Shown here: piece after piece, positions 17,911 through 26,280 of the stretch
How positions within the stretch are numbered: position 1 is the stretch's first letter
Layout of the letters: each line of letters begins with the position of its first letter
Origin: UBA1370 sp964515115
GTDB lineage: Bacteria > Patescibacteriota > Microgenomatia > UBA1400 > PJMF01
NCBI GenBank assembly: GCA_964515115.1
Contig: CAZESB010000002.1
Span: 30,711 to 94,710, forward strand
Direction of reading: 5' to 3'
DNA length: 64,000 nucleotides
Position numbers and translations under genes: made by a program
The notes under the pieces: generated by a model
The model's input: the letters and a program-made list of their open reading frames with translations, nothing else
Database searches by the model: none
What the model was told of the DNA's origin: nothing

Positions 17911-18216
17911 ATGGCAACACCCAAGTATAAAAAGTTCTACGATTTAATGACAGCTAAAAATCAAAAGCTGTTTGATGAGTTTCAGCCAATTCATGATGGC
18001 TTTGTGGCAGATGCTGATCGGTGGGCTGAACAGTTCCACCGGGTCGGTAGGGACGTGATGGACGTGATGCGTGACTGGGAACGGCGGCTTTGCTCAGGTA
18101 TGGAGCGCGGCACCAACGCTGTTTATTCACATCAGGTTTCAGACAAATTTTGGCAGGAGATTAAGAAGCGTTTTAGCCACATTGAGCGGGTGGGGTTGAA
18201 GTCTAACTTTGATTAG
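17911..18216 (+). CDS. Unknown small protein downstream of glgP
   Basis: 101 residues, soluble and probably helical, rich in Trp, Arg and aromatics (RWAEQFHRVGRDVMDVMRDWERR). Spaced 7 bases after glgP, so probably on the same transcript. I do not recognise the family. No cysteine pair or catalytic motif is evident. Confidence 0.55.
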   Translation: MATPKYKKFYDLMTAKNQKLFDEFQPIHDGFVADADRWAEQFHRVGRDVMDVMRDWERRLCSGMERGTNAVYSHQVSDKFWQEIKKRFSHIERVGLKSNFD

Positions 18217-18233
18217 GTTTTATCTATTCCCTG

Positions 18234-18262
18234 TTTACTAAATTCAGAGCAGGCAATACAAT
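18234..18262 (+). promoter_or_regulatory. Promoter of the 174-residue unknown gene
   Basis: TTTACT (18234-18239), 17 bases, TACAAT (18257-18262). The box ends 9 bases before the ATG at 18272, and no Shine-Dalgarno is seen. Confidence 0.5.
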
Positions 18263-18271
18263 CCTGCTACG

Positions 18272-18796
18272 ATGTCTGTGGAAGCAAAAATCGGCCAAGA
18301 ACCCGAGCAAAGATTTATCAATCCCGATTCTTTTCACCGTCAAGTGGGACGGGTTACTTTAGATGTGTTTGCAGAAAAAGCGGCAAGTTTTTTCAAAGCC
18401 GACCCATATAGTTACACTCAGAGATTGGGGCTGTACCGCATTTCGAGTTATTTCTATTATCAAAAACACTTGTTAACAGAACCCATCGCTAAAGAAGTGG
18501 GACTTAAACCAACGAGTAAAGTTGAGGAGTGGGAAGCACAAAAATTTAGTGTTTTAGTCGCGGAGATAGTGGTTCCTACAGGCACAATCATTATAGTTCC
18601 TTTGATTGATCGCATCCAAGCAATTGCGGAACTGAAATTTGAGATTTATTTTGAAGTTAGGGACCGGCATCCGAGCAAGATTCGCACTGTTAATTTTGGC
18701 AGAGTCCCTGATAACGGTGATGTTGCAAAGATAGTTGCAGACTGGGATGAAACAATGAATGAAAATATAGATGGTTTGAGAGAGATTTTGAACTGA
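18272..18796 (+). CDS. Unknown soluble protein
   Basis: 174 residues with mixed helix and strand. Notable segments are TLDVFAEKAASFFKADPYSYTQ (quoted in part: FFKADPYSYTQRLGLYRISS) and two long hydrophobic strands around residues 90-112 (VLVAEIVVPTGTIIIVPLID). It has no signal peptide and no motif I know. It has its own promoter and converges on the NUDIX gene with 6 bases between stops. Confidence 0.55.
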   Translation: MSVEAKIGQEPEQRFINPDSFHRQVGRVTLDVFAEKAASFFKADPYSYTQRLGLYRISSYFYYQKHLLTEPIAKEVGLKPTSKVEEWEAQKFSVLVAEIVVPTGTIIIVPLIDRIQAIAELKFEIYFEVRDRHPSKIRTVNFGRVPDNGDVAKIVADWDETMNENIDGLREILN

Positions 18797-18802
18797 TTGA
18801 GT

Positions 18803-19432
18803 TTAATAAAACAAATTTTTTTCACCTTTTACGTACTTGTCAGCAAGTAATGCAATTTTAAAATGGTAATTATCCCAATTATATGGGAAAGAGTCCTGGC
18901 TAACCTCAGTTTCAAATAATTGCTTTTCATTCGTGTAGCCAGCAGCCTCAAAAGCAGTTCCTTCAGAATGTGTTTTGATAAGTTTACTAATAGGACATTC
19001 AACAATGGCATGAACTTCATCTTTCTCAAGCTCATACGTTTCTAAGGGAGAATTATCTGTTGTAAAGAAGACATTGACTACATTATGCCTGGTATGCCCC
19101 TGTGTATCTGGGCTCACATGGAGTTTCCTACCCAAATAAGTGAGATCGCTCCGCTTGTATTTTTTACCCAATTCCTCCCTTACTTCCCGCAAACCATCAT
19201 AAATTGACTCGCCGCTCGTGTAATGCCCACCAGCAGTGACATCTAATTTATTAGGAGCCCAAGTAGATTTAGGACTTCTTTGTTGGTAAATAATAGCTGG
19301 CTCAGGTTCTGTGCGAATAATCCAAAGATTGAAGGTTCCAATCCAGTCACCATCAGCAATAGCCTGATTGCGTGGCTTGACTATGCCACTTTTTTTAAAT
19401 ATTGGTGGGAGGAGAATATCAACGTATTCCAT
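18803..19432 (-). CDS. NUDIX hydrolase, isopentenyl-diphosphate isomerase-like subgroup
   Basis: 209 residues. The NUDIX box reads GHYTSGESIYDGLREVREELG near residues 68-89 (quoted here as GHYTSGE and REVREELG). One residue fewer separates the first Glu from the REVREE part than in the classic motif. A similar compact box with a DGLREV core occurs, as far as I recall, in NUDIX proteins of the YfcD/IPP-isomerase-like type. TWAPNKLDVTAGGH precedes it. It likely cleaves or rearranges a diphosphate-containing metabolite; the substrate is unknown. The gene starts 22 bases from tRNA-Gln and points away from it. Confidence 0.8.
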   Translation of the reverse strand: MEYVDILLPPIFKKSGIVKPRNQAIADGDWIGTFNLWIIRTEPEPAIIYQQRSPKSTWAPNKLDVTAGGHYTSGESIYDGLREVREELGKKYKRSDLTYLGRKLHVSPDTQGHTRHNVVNVFFTTDNSPLETYELEKDEVHAIVECPISKLIKTHSEGTAFEAAGYTNEKQLFETEVSQDSFPYNWDNYHFKIALLADKYVKGEKNLFY

Positions 19433-19454
19433 AGTATGGCTTTGTAGGCTATCG

Positions 19455-19525
19455 ATCCCGAGCTAGGATTCGAACCTAGAATAACAAGTTCAGAGCCTGT
19501 TGTGATGCCATTTCACTACTCGGGA
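19455..19525 (-). tRNA. tRNA-Gln (anticodon CUG)
   Basis: A full cloverleaf on the minus strand: acceptor TCCCGAG/CTCGGGA (7 pairs), D arm GTGA/TCAC, anticodon stem ACAGG/CTTGT with loop CTCTGAA, T arm CTAGG-TTCGAAT-CCTAG, discriminator U. The U1-A72 pair is a known Gln identity feature. The 71-nt gene lacks an encoded CCA. That agrees with the cca gene at 37206, which would add it. Confidence 0.95.
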
Positions 19526-19636
19526 TTATGACCTATATAGTTTATCAAATTTTTGCTTTTTAGCTAGGTTCTGGCGTTTTTATTTAGATTGAAGCGAAGA
19601 AAGAAGTATATCAAAAAAAATTCTTACGTTCTTCTC

Positions 19637-19664
19637 TTGTTTTTGCAAGGTTGATCAGTATTAT
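19637..19664 (+). promoter_or_regulatory. Promoter of the response regulator
   Basis: TTGTTT (19637-19642), 16 bases, TATTAT (19659-19664), ending 7 bases before the ATG at 19672. This favours that ATG over the TTG at 19651. Confidence 0.45.
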
Positions 19665-19671
19665 TCCTATC

Positions 19672-20346
19672 ATGTACAAAATTTTGATTGTAGAAAATGA
19701 CCTGATGCTGGCCCAAACACTAAAAATAATTCTGGCCGATTTTGAGGCCGAGGTTTTTCACGCCGCCACCCTAAACTCCGCCTACAATTTGCTGGAAAAA
19801 GCCAAGTTTGATTTAGTGCTACTTGATCGGTTGCTGGATGACGGCGATGGCTTGGAAATTGCTGAATACCTTCACGACATTAGTTTTCCCACCAAAATCA
19901 TCATTCTCTCCACAGTTGGCGATCTGGAAAACAGCTTGCAAGGACTGAAAAATGGTGCCGATCTGTACCTGCCCAAACCCTTTAGCAAAAGAATGCTAAA
20001 ACTTTATGTTCAGAAAGCGCTTTATTCAGAAAAAATCGGCAATACTGAAGCTATCTCTGCCGGAAAAATCGTTTTAGCAACAAATACCGGTCTGGTGACC
20101 ACGCCCAGCTTCAGTTGCCAACTCAGAAAAAAAGAGGCAGAAATTCTCCACTTCTTAATGGTGCGCAAAAACCAGATCATTAGCAGAGAGCAAATTATTG
20201 AGGGTATTTGGGGTTCATCAATGCAGTTTCCTACTCATTCCACTATTGATGCTTATATCAGGAAAATTCGCATTGTCTTGAAAGAATATGCTGGTATCAT
20301 CAAAACCATTAGGGGTTTTGGTTATACCGTAGTAGAAAATTATTAA
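19672..20346 (+). CDS. OmpR/PhoB-type response regulator
   Basis: 224 residues from ATG 19672. The receiver domain (1-115) has the acidic pair in VEND, the phospho-Asp in LVLLDRLLDDGDG and the conserved Lys in YLPKPF. The winged-helix domain (about 130-224) ends TIRGFGYTVVENY, as in OmpR/PhoB proteins that bind direct repeats. The histidine kinase is encoded on the opposite strand and the two stop codons overlap by 4 bases. That is unlike the usual tandem order, so each partner has its own promoter. Confidence 0.92.
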   Translation: MYKILIVENDLMLAQTLKIILADFEAEVFHAATLNSAYNLLEKAKFDLVLLDRLLDDGDGLEIAEYLHDISFPTKIIILSTVGDLENSLQGLKNGADLYLPKPFSKRMLKLYVQKALYSEKIGNTEAISAGKIVLATNTGLVTTPSFSCQLRKKEAEILHFLMVRKNQIISREQIIEGIWGSSMQFPTHSTIDAYIRKIRIVLKEYAGIIKTIRGFGYTVVENY

Positions 20347-21062
20347 ATGGGGATCTCCAGCTTAATTCTGGTGCCCATGCCTACAGCTGAAGAAATACAG
20401 ATTTTGCCACCGAAAACCTGCTCAATGGCTTCAATAGCGAAAGACAAGCCCAAACCGGTGCCCGATTTCTTATAACTAATCCCCCTCAAACTGGCCAATC
20501 TTAATTGAGCCAAGTTCATGCCTTTGCCAAAATCAATGACGTCAATCCTGAGCAAGTGATGATTGATAATTCTCTCTCTGATGATTACCAGCGGCCTGGT
20601 ACTTAAACCATCAATTTGTGCTTCAATAGCATTGACTAGCAAACATTGGATTGACTCTTGAAACAACAGTTTGTTGCCTGTTATTAAAGCCTCACGAACT
20701 TTGTACTCAATCTTGGCCGCAGGGAATTTGCTGTTAACCAGAACAACAACTTGCTTAATCGTTTCTCCGACATCAAAGACCACACCACTTTGTGCCTTGG
20801 GATTTTCCAGGTTACCTAAGATGAGGCTTAAATTTTTAGCTGCTAAAAAAGAACTACGAAAAACTTCTGGGCTTGATTCGGTATCCATAGCTAACTCAAG
20901 ATTGCACAAAAGCACACTCATGGGAGTTTTGCAGGCATGACGAAAAGTATCACTTGAAAGCAGCATGGACACAGCTTCAGCCTCTCTGTTTTTAAAAGGC
21001 CGCTTGATAAACCAATGGGCAAGTTGTGTTGAGTAGCGCCAATAGCGCCTGACCACCTCCAT
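20343..21062 (-). CDS. Soluble sensor histidine kinase without a sensor domain
   Basis: 239 residues, very short for a kinase. The H box is FRHACKTPMSVL (phospho-His), the N box LLVNAIEAQ, G1 DFGKGM and G2 GTGLGLSFA; these form a complete DHp plus HATPase_c core. Only about 35 residues precede the H box, with no membrane helix, PAS or GAF domain. It must sense a cytoplasmic signal directly or through a partner protein. It almost certainly phosphorylates the convergent response regulator. Confidence 0.88.
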   Translation of the reverse strand: MEVVRRYWRYSTQLAHWFIKRPFKNREAEAVSMLLSSDTFRHACKTPMSVLLCNLELAMDTESSPEVFRSSFLAAKNLSLILGNLENPKAQSGVVFDVGETIKQVVVLVNSKFPAAKIEYKVREALITGNKLLFQESIQCLLVNAIEAQIDGLSTRPLVIIRERIINHHLLRIDVIDFGKGMNLAQLRLASLRGISYKKSGTGLGLSFAIEAIEQVFGGKICISSAVGMGTRIKLEIPI

Positions 21063-21090
21063 ATTCTAACGAACAGATTGTACGCGAGGA

Positions 21091-21119
21091 ATTATAAATT
21101 AAAATTGCATTTGGGTAAA
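21091..21119 (-). promoter_or_regulatory. Promoter of the histidine kinase
   Basis: On the minus strand TTTACC (21114-21119), 17 bases, TATAAT (21091-21096), about 28 bases before the ATG at 21062. An alternative -10 (TACAAT) lies closer to the gene. Confidence 0.4.
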
Positions 21120-21151
21120 TTATTAATATTACGATATTGATTGATATAGAG

Positions 21152-22690
21152 CTACAATTCAATTTCAGTAATATTCCAGACCTGAAGACAGGGAGCATTA
21201 AAGGGGCGACAGTATTCAGCAAGCAGGTTTTCTTGAGGGAGCTTGAGGTTGAGTCGATGGCTGTTGACCACTAACCAAGCTCGGTCATATTGAGTAGCTT
21301 TGGCTGCAAACTCGTCTGGAACGCCACTCACCGGTTGACCAATGCCGTCAATAGCGACATGAGGATAGCCGCCGTGAAAGTACATGAGCAAGCCATCGGG
21401 TAAAGTGCCAAAATATCCTTCTGTTGCTACCGCTATGCTGTTGTCTTGAGCTTCATTTTTGATCATGGTTGCCGTTTCTTTAATGCCATGACCAGACGAC
21501 CAGCTGGTTAGATACTGAGAAATATCCGCTTCTACTAGAGGAATTTTTTCCACATCGGTTAAGCTGTGAATCATGAAATTAAAACTGGCAGCAATAGTGT
21601 TGGCCAAAAGTAAGGCTACAACGACACCAATTAACAACTTAGTCTTAATTTTCTTGGCTGGTGAAGCTTTTTTTTCATCGAACCAAGAATGGTAAAGAGC
21701 ATCAAGTGTTGTTATGGCGGCTAAAGTGAAATAAAGAGCTGCTGGAAATAAATAACGAGGATAAACAACTTTGCCCAAAAGAGCGATTGGGACGCAAAAA
21801 ACTACTCCGCTCCAAAACAGTACGTGAGTTCGTTCCCGCCGGTATGATAAAAACAAGCCAGCCAGCGCTAAAACCAGCAAACTCGGAGTCAGGTAAGCCA
21901 TAAAGTAATTGATATAAGTGGGAGTATTCGGCAAAGTTTCCTGCCAAAAACCGTCCAGGAAAACTTCACTAAGCGGATACAAGAAATCTCCGCCCCGATT
22001 AAAAAGTTGACCAAAAGCCGGATGCAAAGCTAAAGTCGAAAACAAAAGCAAACCCATCATGGTTCCTAGGGCTACTGTTTTCAAGCCTTGAATCGACTTT
22101 TTCAAATCATTTAAGTGTTTGAGGATAACCGGAGCAAAAAAGGTTGGTGCTGCCAATATGGCCGGCAATTTGCTCCACAGCGCCAAACCAAAGCCCAAAC
22201 CGATGATGACAGCAGTTTTTAATTGAAATTTTCCTCTTGAAGCTCTGATAGCACCCCAAAGGGCTAGCGACATACCTAGAGTTAAAATCCCATCCATTAA
22301 AGCCAGGCGGTGGTGAAAGTACCAAAAAGGCAAAATCGCCACCAGAAAAGTGCCTAAGTAAGCAATTTTTTGGTTGACCTTTAATTCCTTGAGAATGAGA
22401 TAAATTAAAGGCAGTTGCAGCAGGCCTACCAGCACTGAAACCAATCGACCAGCAATCAGAGGATCACTGAAATATTTTAAAAATGGCACCATCAGCCAAA
22501 TAAACAGTGGCGTTTTACCATCATTGAGAGCAAAAAAGAGGTATCTGCCCGGGTCATCAATGATAATTTGCGCCCAACGAATATAAATGCCTTCATCGGC
22601 AAAAACCGGCAACAAATCCAAACTCATCAGGTGCGTTGCCAGGTAAAGCAACCCCAAAAGTCCTAAGCTGATGATTTCATTGCGACGCAT
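21152..22690 (-). CDS. GT39/ArnT-like membrane glycosyltransferase
   Basis: 512 residues with about 11-13 membrane helices and a soluble C-terminal part. The first outside loop has the acidic FADEGIYIRWAQ motif typical of GT-C enzymes (PMT/ArnT type) that take sugars from polyprenyl-phosphate donors. A second loop carries DGKTPLFIWLMVPF, also family-like. It would add a sugar to a lipid or protein on the outer face. Last gene of the eight-gene glycan operon, 4 bases after the next membrane transferase. The acceptor is unknown. Confidence 0.82.
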   Translation of the reverse strand: MRRNEIISLGLLGLLYLATHLMSLDLLPVFADEGIYIRWAQIIIDDPGRYLFFALNDGKTPLFIWLMVPFLKYFSDPLIAGRLVSVLVGLLQLPLIYLILKELKVNQKIAYLGTFLVAILPFWYFHHRLALMDGILTLGMSLALWGAIRASRGKFQLKTAVIIGLGFGLALWSKLPAILAAPTFFAPVILKHLNDLKKSIQGLKTVALGTMMGLLLFSTLALHPAFGQLFNRGGDFLYPLSEVFLDGFWQETLPNTPTYINYFMAYLTPSLLVLALAGLFLSYRRERTHVLFWSGVVFCVPIALLGKVVYPRYLFPAALYFTLAAITTLDALYHSWFDEKKASPAKKIKTKLLIGVVVALLLANTIAASFNFMIHSLTDVEKIPLVEADISQYLTSWSSGHGIKETATMIKNEAQDNSIAVATEGYFGTLPDGLLMYFHGGYPHVAIDGIGQPVSGVPDEFAAKATQYDRAWLVVNSHRLNLKLPQENLLAEYCRPFNAPCLQVWNITEIEL

Positions 22691-22694
22691 AGCT

Positions 22695-23957
22695 TTATTC
22701 TACCAGTTTATGCTTAGTGAAACGGGAGTTGAGTTTAATGAGTAAATAAATTAGCGGCCCTATCCAAGTAATTATCTTCTGTTGCCAAAGAACGTCTGGA
22801 GTAAATCCTCCCTCGAGCAACCAAGGTAGGTAGCGCCACATTGAAGTAACAGAAAAAATTAAAATTAAAGTTTTTAGTAAATTGGTTTTGACCAGTGGCA
22901 ACCAAGGCAAAATCCACAGCAAATACCAGGGGTGAAACTGTTGCGAGCGAGCGGTGAAAAGCGGGATGAGTAATAAAATAGCGGCCAAATCCGGAAAATA
23001 GGGGTAGATTTTGTCTAGAAATGATTTGAGCGTTGTCAGCAAAAAATCGCTGCGAGCTAGTTTAGTTTTTAAATACCAGATTAACGCGGCTGCGATAATC
23101 AGCGGAGCTAAAATCACGGTTGCCAGTTTAAGATAAATTGATACTCCCCAAAGCAATAAGCCCAACACTAAATATTTATAATTCGGCTTTTTTTGTTTTA
23201 AAGCCAAAATCAAGGCGCCCAAACCAGCAATAGCCGGAGCCATCATCCATAAGTCATTGTGCTGGTTGGCGCCCACCTCGATAATCAAAAGGGGGTTCAA
23301 AAATAGTGCTGCCAGCAGCCAAAGTTTTGGCTCTTTCCCCAACACCCTCAAGCTAAAAAAGCGAACAGCAAAAAAAGTGAACATGATACTGGCTAAAGCA
23401 AAAAGGCGGAAAGACAGCCAAGTTAAAAAGAACTTGCCCAGTCCTAAACTATAAGGTAGGAGTGACAACAGCGTCCAACCTCGACCATACGGCGCGGGGG
23501 TGTGAGTGTTGTGCATAAATCTGGTCCAAAGATCGTTGGGGAACTCAATAGCAGTTTGGAGATGAGGATCCGCGCCGTACTCAATAATCATTCTGGCATT
23601 AAAAATATAATTAAAAACATCGTGAGAAAGAGCATTATATGAAAACATCAATGGTGAGATAAGTAAAAGGTAGAGAATAATTTGCCGATGAAGCGGAATT
23701 TTTCGTTGAACTGCCAGCAAAGATTTAACTAAAGCAAAATAAACAACAAATAAAAGAGTAATTAAAAACAAATAACCGGCGGCCAAAAATTGCCTGTTTT
23801 CAAAAAAAACCCGCCACATTGTTTGTTGAAATTGCCAATACGTCGGCTGATTTAACAAAACCAAATTAGGATCAGTCAGCGAATAAGAAAAAAGGCTGAA
23901 AAAAACTAAAATAAGAAAATATAAAAATCCGTACTTAGTGACTTTTGTCATTCTCAT
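22695..23957 (-). CDS. GT-C-like polytopic mannosyltransferase-type protein
   Basis: 420 residues from ATG 23957 (23951 and 23981 are other possible starts; all overlap the upstream gene). There are about 10-12 helices. The loop with HDVFNYIFNARMIIEYGADPH resembles alpha-mannosyltransferases of the MptA/MptB style that use polyprenyl-phospho-mannose (quoted part: HDVFNYIFNARM). GANQHNDLWMM is a second conserved-looking loop. Function is inferred from topology and the operon, where two genes for polyprenyl-phosphate sugar synthases supply donors. Confidence 0.72.
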   Translation of the reverse strand: MRMTKVTKYGFLYFLILVFFSLFSYSLTDPNLVLLNQPTYWQFQQTMWRVFFENRQFLAAGYLFLITLLFVVYFALVKSLLAVQRKIPLHRQIILYLLLISPLMFSYNALSHDVFNYIFNARMIIEYGADPHLQTAIEFPNDLWTRFMHNTHTPAPYGRGWTLLSLLPYSLGLGKFFLTWLSFRLFALASIMFTFFAVRFFSLRVLGKEPKLWLLAALFLNPLLIIEVGANQHNDLWMMAPAIAGLGALILALKQKKPNYKYLVLGLLLWGVSIYLKLATVILAPLIIAAALIWYLKTKLARSDFLLTTLKSFLDKIYPYFPDLAAILLLIPLFTARSQQFHPWYLLWILPWLPLVKTNLLKTLILIFSVTSMWRYLPWLLEGGFTPDVLWQQKIITWIGPLIYLLIKLNSRFTKHKLVE

Positions 23958-24717
23958 GATATTTGCCGGATATATCAGCAATTCTAATCCGCATAATGTC
24001 GCGCAGCATCCGCACCGAATCTTTAATCGGACTGACTCGGTCGGTTTCGTTGTGTTTCCAGAAAATCGGTACTTCGCGGATTTTGTAATTAAATTTCCTG
24101 GCCAGATAAAGTAACTCTACATCAAAAGCACCAGTGAAAGCATCTTTACGTTCTTTTTGACCACCGTAAATATAAAGGCTGTTAAAAAGTTTTTCGGTAG
24201 CGGCTGCAGAAAACAGTTTAAAACCGCACTGAGTGTCCAAAAATCCAGGCACCGCCAAAATTTGCACCAAAATGTTGAAGCCTCGACCCATTAAATGCCG
24301 GTGAAAGGGTTCTTTGTCACGCTTAGCGCCGATCATTTCTCTGGAGCCAATGACCACATCAAAGCCGCGCTCGGCGTAATCAAGTAAGTTTTCTACTTCG
24401 CTAATGGGTGTCGATTGGTCAAAATCAGTGAAAAGCCGCCATTGTCCCGATGCCGCCAGCATCCCCGCTTTAACCGTAGGCGCTTTGCCCGCGTGAACAT
24501 TGGCTTGGACTTTAATGTTGGGTTGGTCTTTGGCAAATTTGCGCAGCGCTTCTAGCGTCCCATCGGTTGAGCCGTCATCGCTCAAAATGATTTCCCACTG
24601 ATAATTTTGCTGCCGCAAATAATCTAAAACTTCATTTAAAACCCCTCTTTCCAGGTTGGGTTTTTCGTTATAAGACGGGATCACCACAGACAGATAAGGA
24701 TTCATGTTTTTTATCAT
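23935..24717 (-). CDS. GT2 glycosyltransferase, dolichyl-phosphate glucosyltransferase (Alg5)-like
   Basis: 260 residues. GT-A fold: VVIPSYNEKPNLERGV, SDDGSTDGT (nucleotide-sugar Asp pair), FTDFDQSTPISE (DxD) and IGSREMIGAKRDKEPFHRHL, the last very typical of Alg5-type polyprenyl-phosphate beta-glucosyltransferases. LDTQCGFKLFS is another family landmark. It lacks membrane helices. It should load a hexose onto polyprenyl phosphate on the cytoplasmic face, feeding the GT-C enzymes next to it. The sugar (glucose or other) is not decidable. Confidence 0.88.
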   Translation of the reverse strand: MIKNMNPYLSVVIPSYNEKPNLERGVLNEVLDYLRQQNYQWEIILSDDGSTDGTLEALRKFAKDQPNIKVQANVHAGKAPTVKAGMLAASGQWRLFTDFDQSTPISEVENLLDYAERGFDVVIGSREMIGAKRDKEPFHRHLMGRGFNILVQILAVPGFLDTQCGFKLFSAAATEKLFNSLYIYGGQKERKDAFTGAFDVELLYLARKFNYKIREVPIFWKHNETDRVSPIKDSVRMLRDIMRIRIADISGKYHENDKSH

Positions 24718-24729
24718 ACACTATATGCA

Positions 24730-26274
24730 CTACTTTGCTTCTAGTACGTAAATGTCCGGACCGTCTTCAACTTGATAAATTTCAACCGGCTGTTTGTTGG
24801 GAAAAATTTGAATTTCGTAGATAGGTAGATTAACTGCGTCCTCGGCTATTTTTTGTTCATTAATAATAAATAATTTGCTAATTTCCACCGGTCGTTCGGG
24901 ATTGATCGGCTCCTTGCCCTTTTTAGTGGTCAAAAAGTAGCGATAGTTCTGGCCATATAAATCTTGAGTTTCGGAAAGCAGAACAATGTTGTAACTTTCT
25001 CCTGGTTCTACTCTTTCGGCAATGGTGTCGGCAGTTCTGCTGATGTCACTAATTTTCCAGCCAGCATCTTGAAAAGGCATAGTCTTGAGATTGTAGGTCA
25101 AAAACATCAGCATCACAGCTGAAAAAATGCTCCAGCCTAAGTATTTATTGAGCTTGATGAAATAATCAGAGAGCAAACCAAAAAAAAGAAAAACCGCGGG
25201 AAAAATAAAGGAAATGTAGTGAATGTAGACATTGCCGTTATAAAAAGTCAGACCGAAAATAGTAATGACAATGTAAATTAAAAGAATGAGGGCCGGTGCC
25301 AGTTTTTTTGATTTTTTATTTTTAATGAACCAAAAAACGCTAGCTGTTGTAATCGCTATCAAAGCAACGGTTCTGGCTTTCACTGAACCAAAATAAGTGC
25401 TCAATAACACTAGAGTAGCTCGGCTACGAAAATCCCGGGCAATGTCGATGACTTTAGCTATCATGCCGGGTGGGCGGCTGGCTTCAAAAGCTTCCTCGGC
25501 GATAAATAAGTTTTGGAAGGCCTGAAAGTTCAGCCAATTGTTTTTAAGATCAAATAAAAAGAGGGGCAGAAAAAATAATAAAACAATGGCAGCACCACCA
25601 ATAGTGTGAAGGAGCATTTTTTTAAGTGGTTTTTTTTGGCGGATTTTTTGGATAAGAGAGATTAACCAAACAACACCAATTGTTCCTCCGGCCAATAAAG
25701 CCACATAATGGAGTTGGAGGAGGAGGCTAAACATGGTGGCAGCTGCCAACCAGTAAACTGAGTTTTTCTTCCAAGCAAGGTAGATGAAATAGATCATCAG
25801 CATTGAAGGCAGCGGCGCTGGGTTGGGATTCCAGCTGAATCTGGAATAGGTCACGACGGCGCTGGAAAAAGTAAACATTAAAGTCGCCGCCAGCGCCGCC
25901 CTCTCACCCAACAACTTCTTACCCACCCAATACAAAACTCCAATCGTCACTGTTCCCAAAATTGCTACAGCGTAAATCGGCCCCATCGGACTGGGATAAC
26001 TCAACCACAAAAAAGGCAGCATGAAATAATAATAAAGCGGCCCCAAATACATGTTGCCAACACTAGTCACCGGACCAATGAAAACCAAATCTCTCTCTTT
26101 GAAAATGCGCGACACTACCATCGAGTCTCTGCCCTGATCACCTAAAAATTGTTGAGAGTCCTCAAGGTTATACAACCTCAGAAAGGCACCTATCACCACC
26201 AGAACGACAGCTAACCAATCATAAAGGGTGAAGCCAGAAACTATTTTTCTGACTCTCAGAAAATATTTCTGCAT
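24730..26274 (-). CDS. GT39-family membrane glycosyltransferase
   Basis: 514 residues, about 12 helices. The first loop contains FLGDQGRDSMVVSRIF, the Asp-rich motif of PMT_2-type (dolichyl-phosphate-mannose-protein mannosyltransferase-like) enzymes, followed by GPVTSVGNMYLGPLYYY, a common extension in this group. The C-terminal 120 residues form a soluble outside domain. It sits 12 bases from the Alg5-like gene and 6 from the DPM1-like gene. The acceptor could be a lipid glycan or a surface protein. Confidence 0.82.
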   Translation of the reverse strand: MQKYFLRVRKIVSGFTLYDWLAVVLVVIGAFLRLYNLEDSQQFLGDQGRDSMVVSRIFKERDLVFIGPVTSVGNMYLGPLYYYFMLPFLWLSYPSPMGPIYAVAILGTVTIGVLYWVGKKLLGERAALAATLMFTFSSAVVTYSRFSWNPNPAPLPSMLMIYFIYLAWKKNSVYWLAAATMFSLLLQLHYVALLAGGTIGVVWLISLIQKIRQKKPLKKMLLHTIGGAAIVLLFFLPLFLFDLKNNWLNFQAFQNLFIAEEAFEASRPPGMIAKVIDIARDFRSRATLVLLSTYFGSVKARTVALIAITTASVFWFIKNKKSKKLAPALILLIYIVITIFGLTFYNGNVYIHYISFIFPAVFLFFGLLSDYFIKLNKYLGWSIFSAVMLMFLTYNLKTMPFQDAGWKISDISRTADTIAERVEPGESYNIVLLSETQDLYGQNYRYFLTTKKGKEPINPERPVEISKLFIINEQKIAEDAVNLPIYEIQIFPNKQPVEIYQVEDGPDIYVLEAK

Positions 26275-26280
26275 ATGCCG

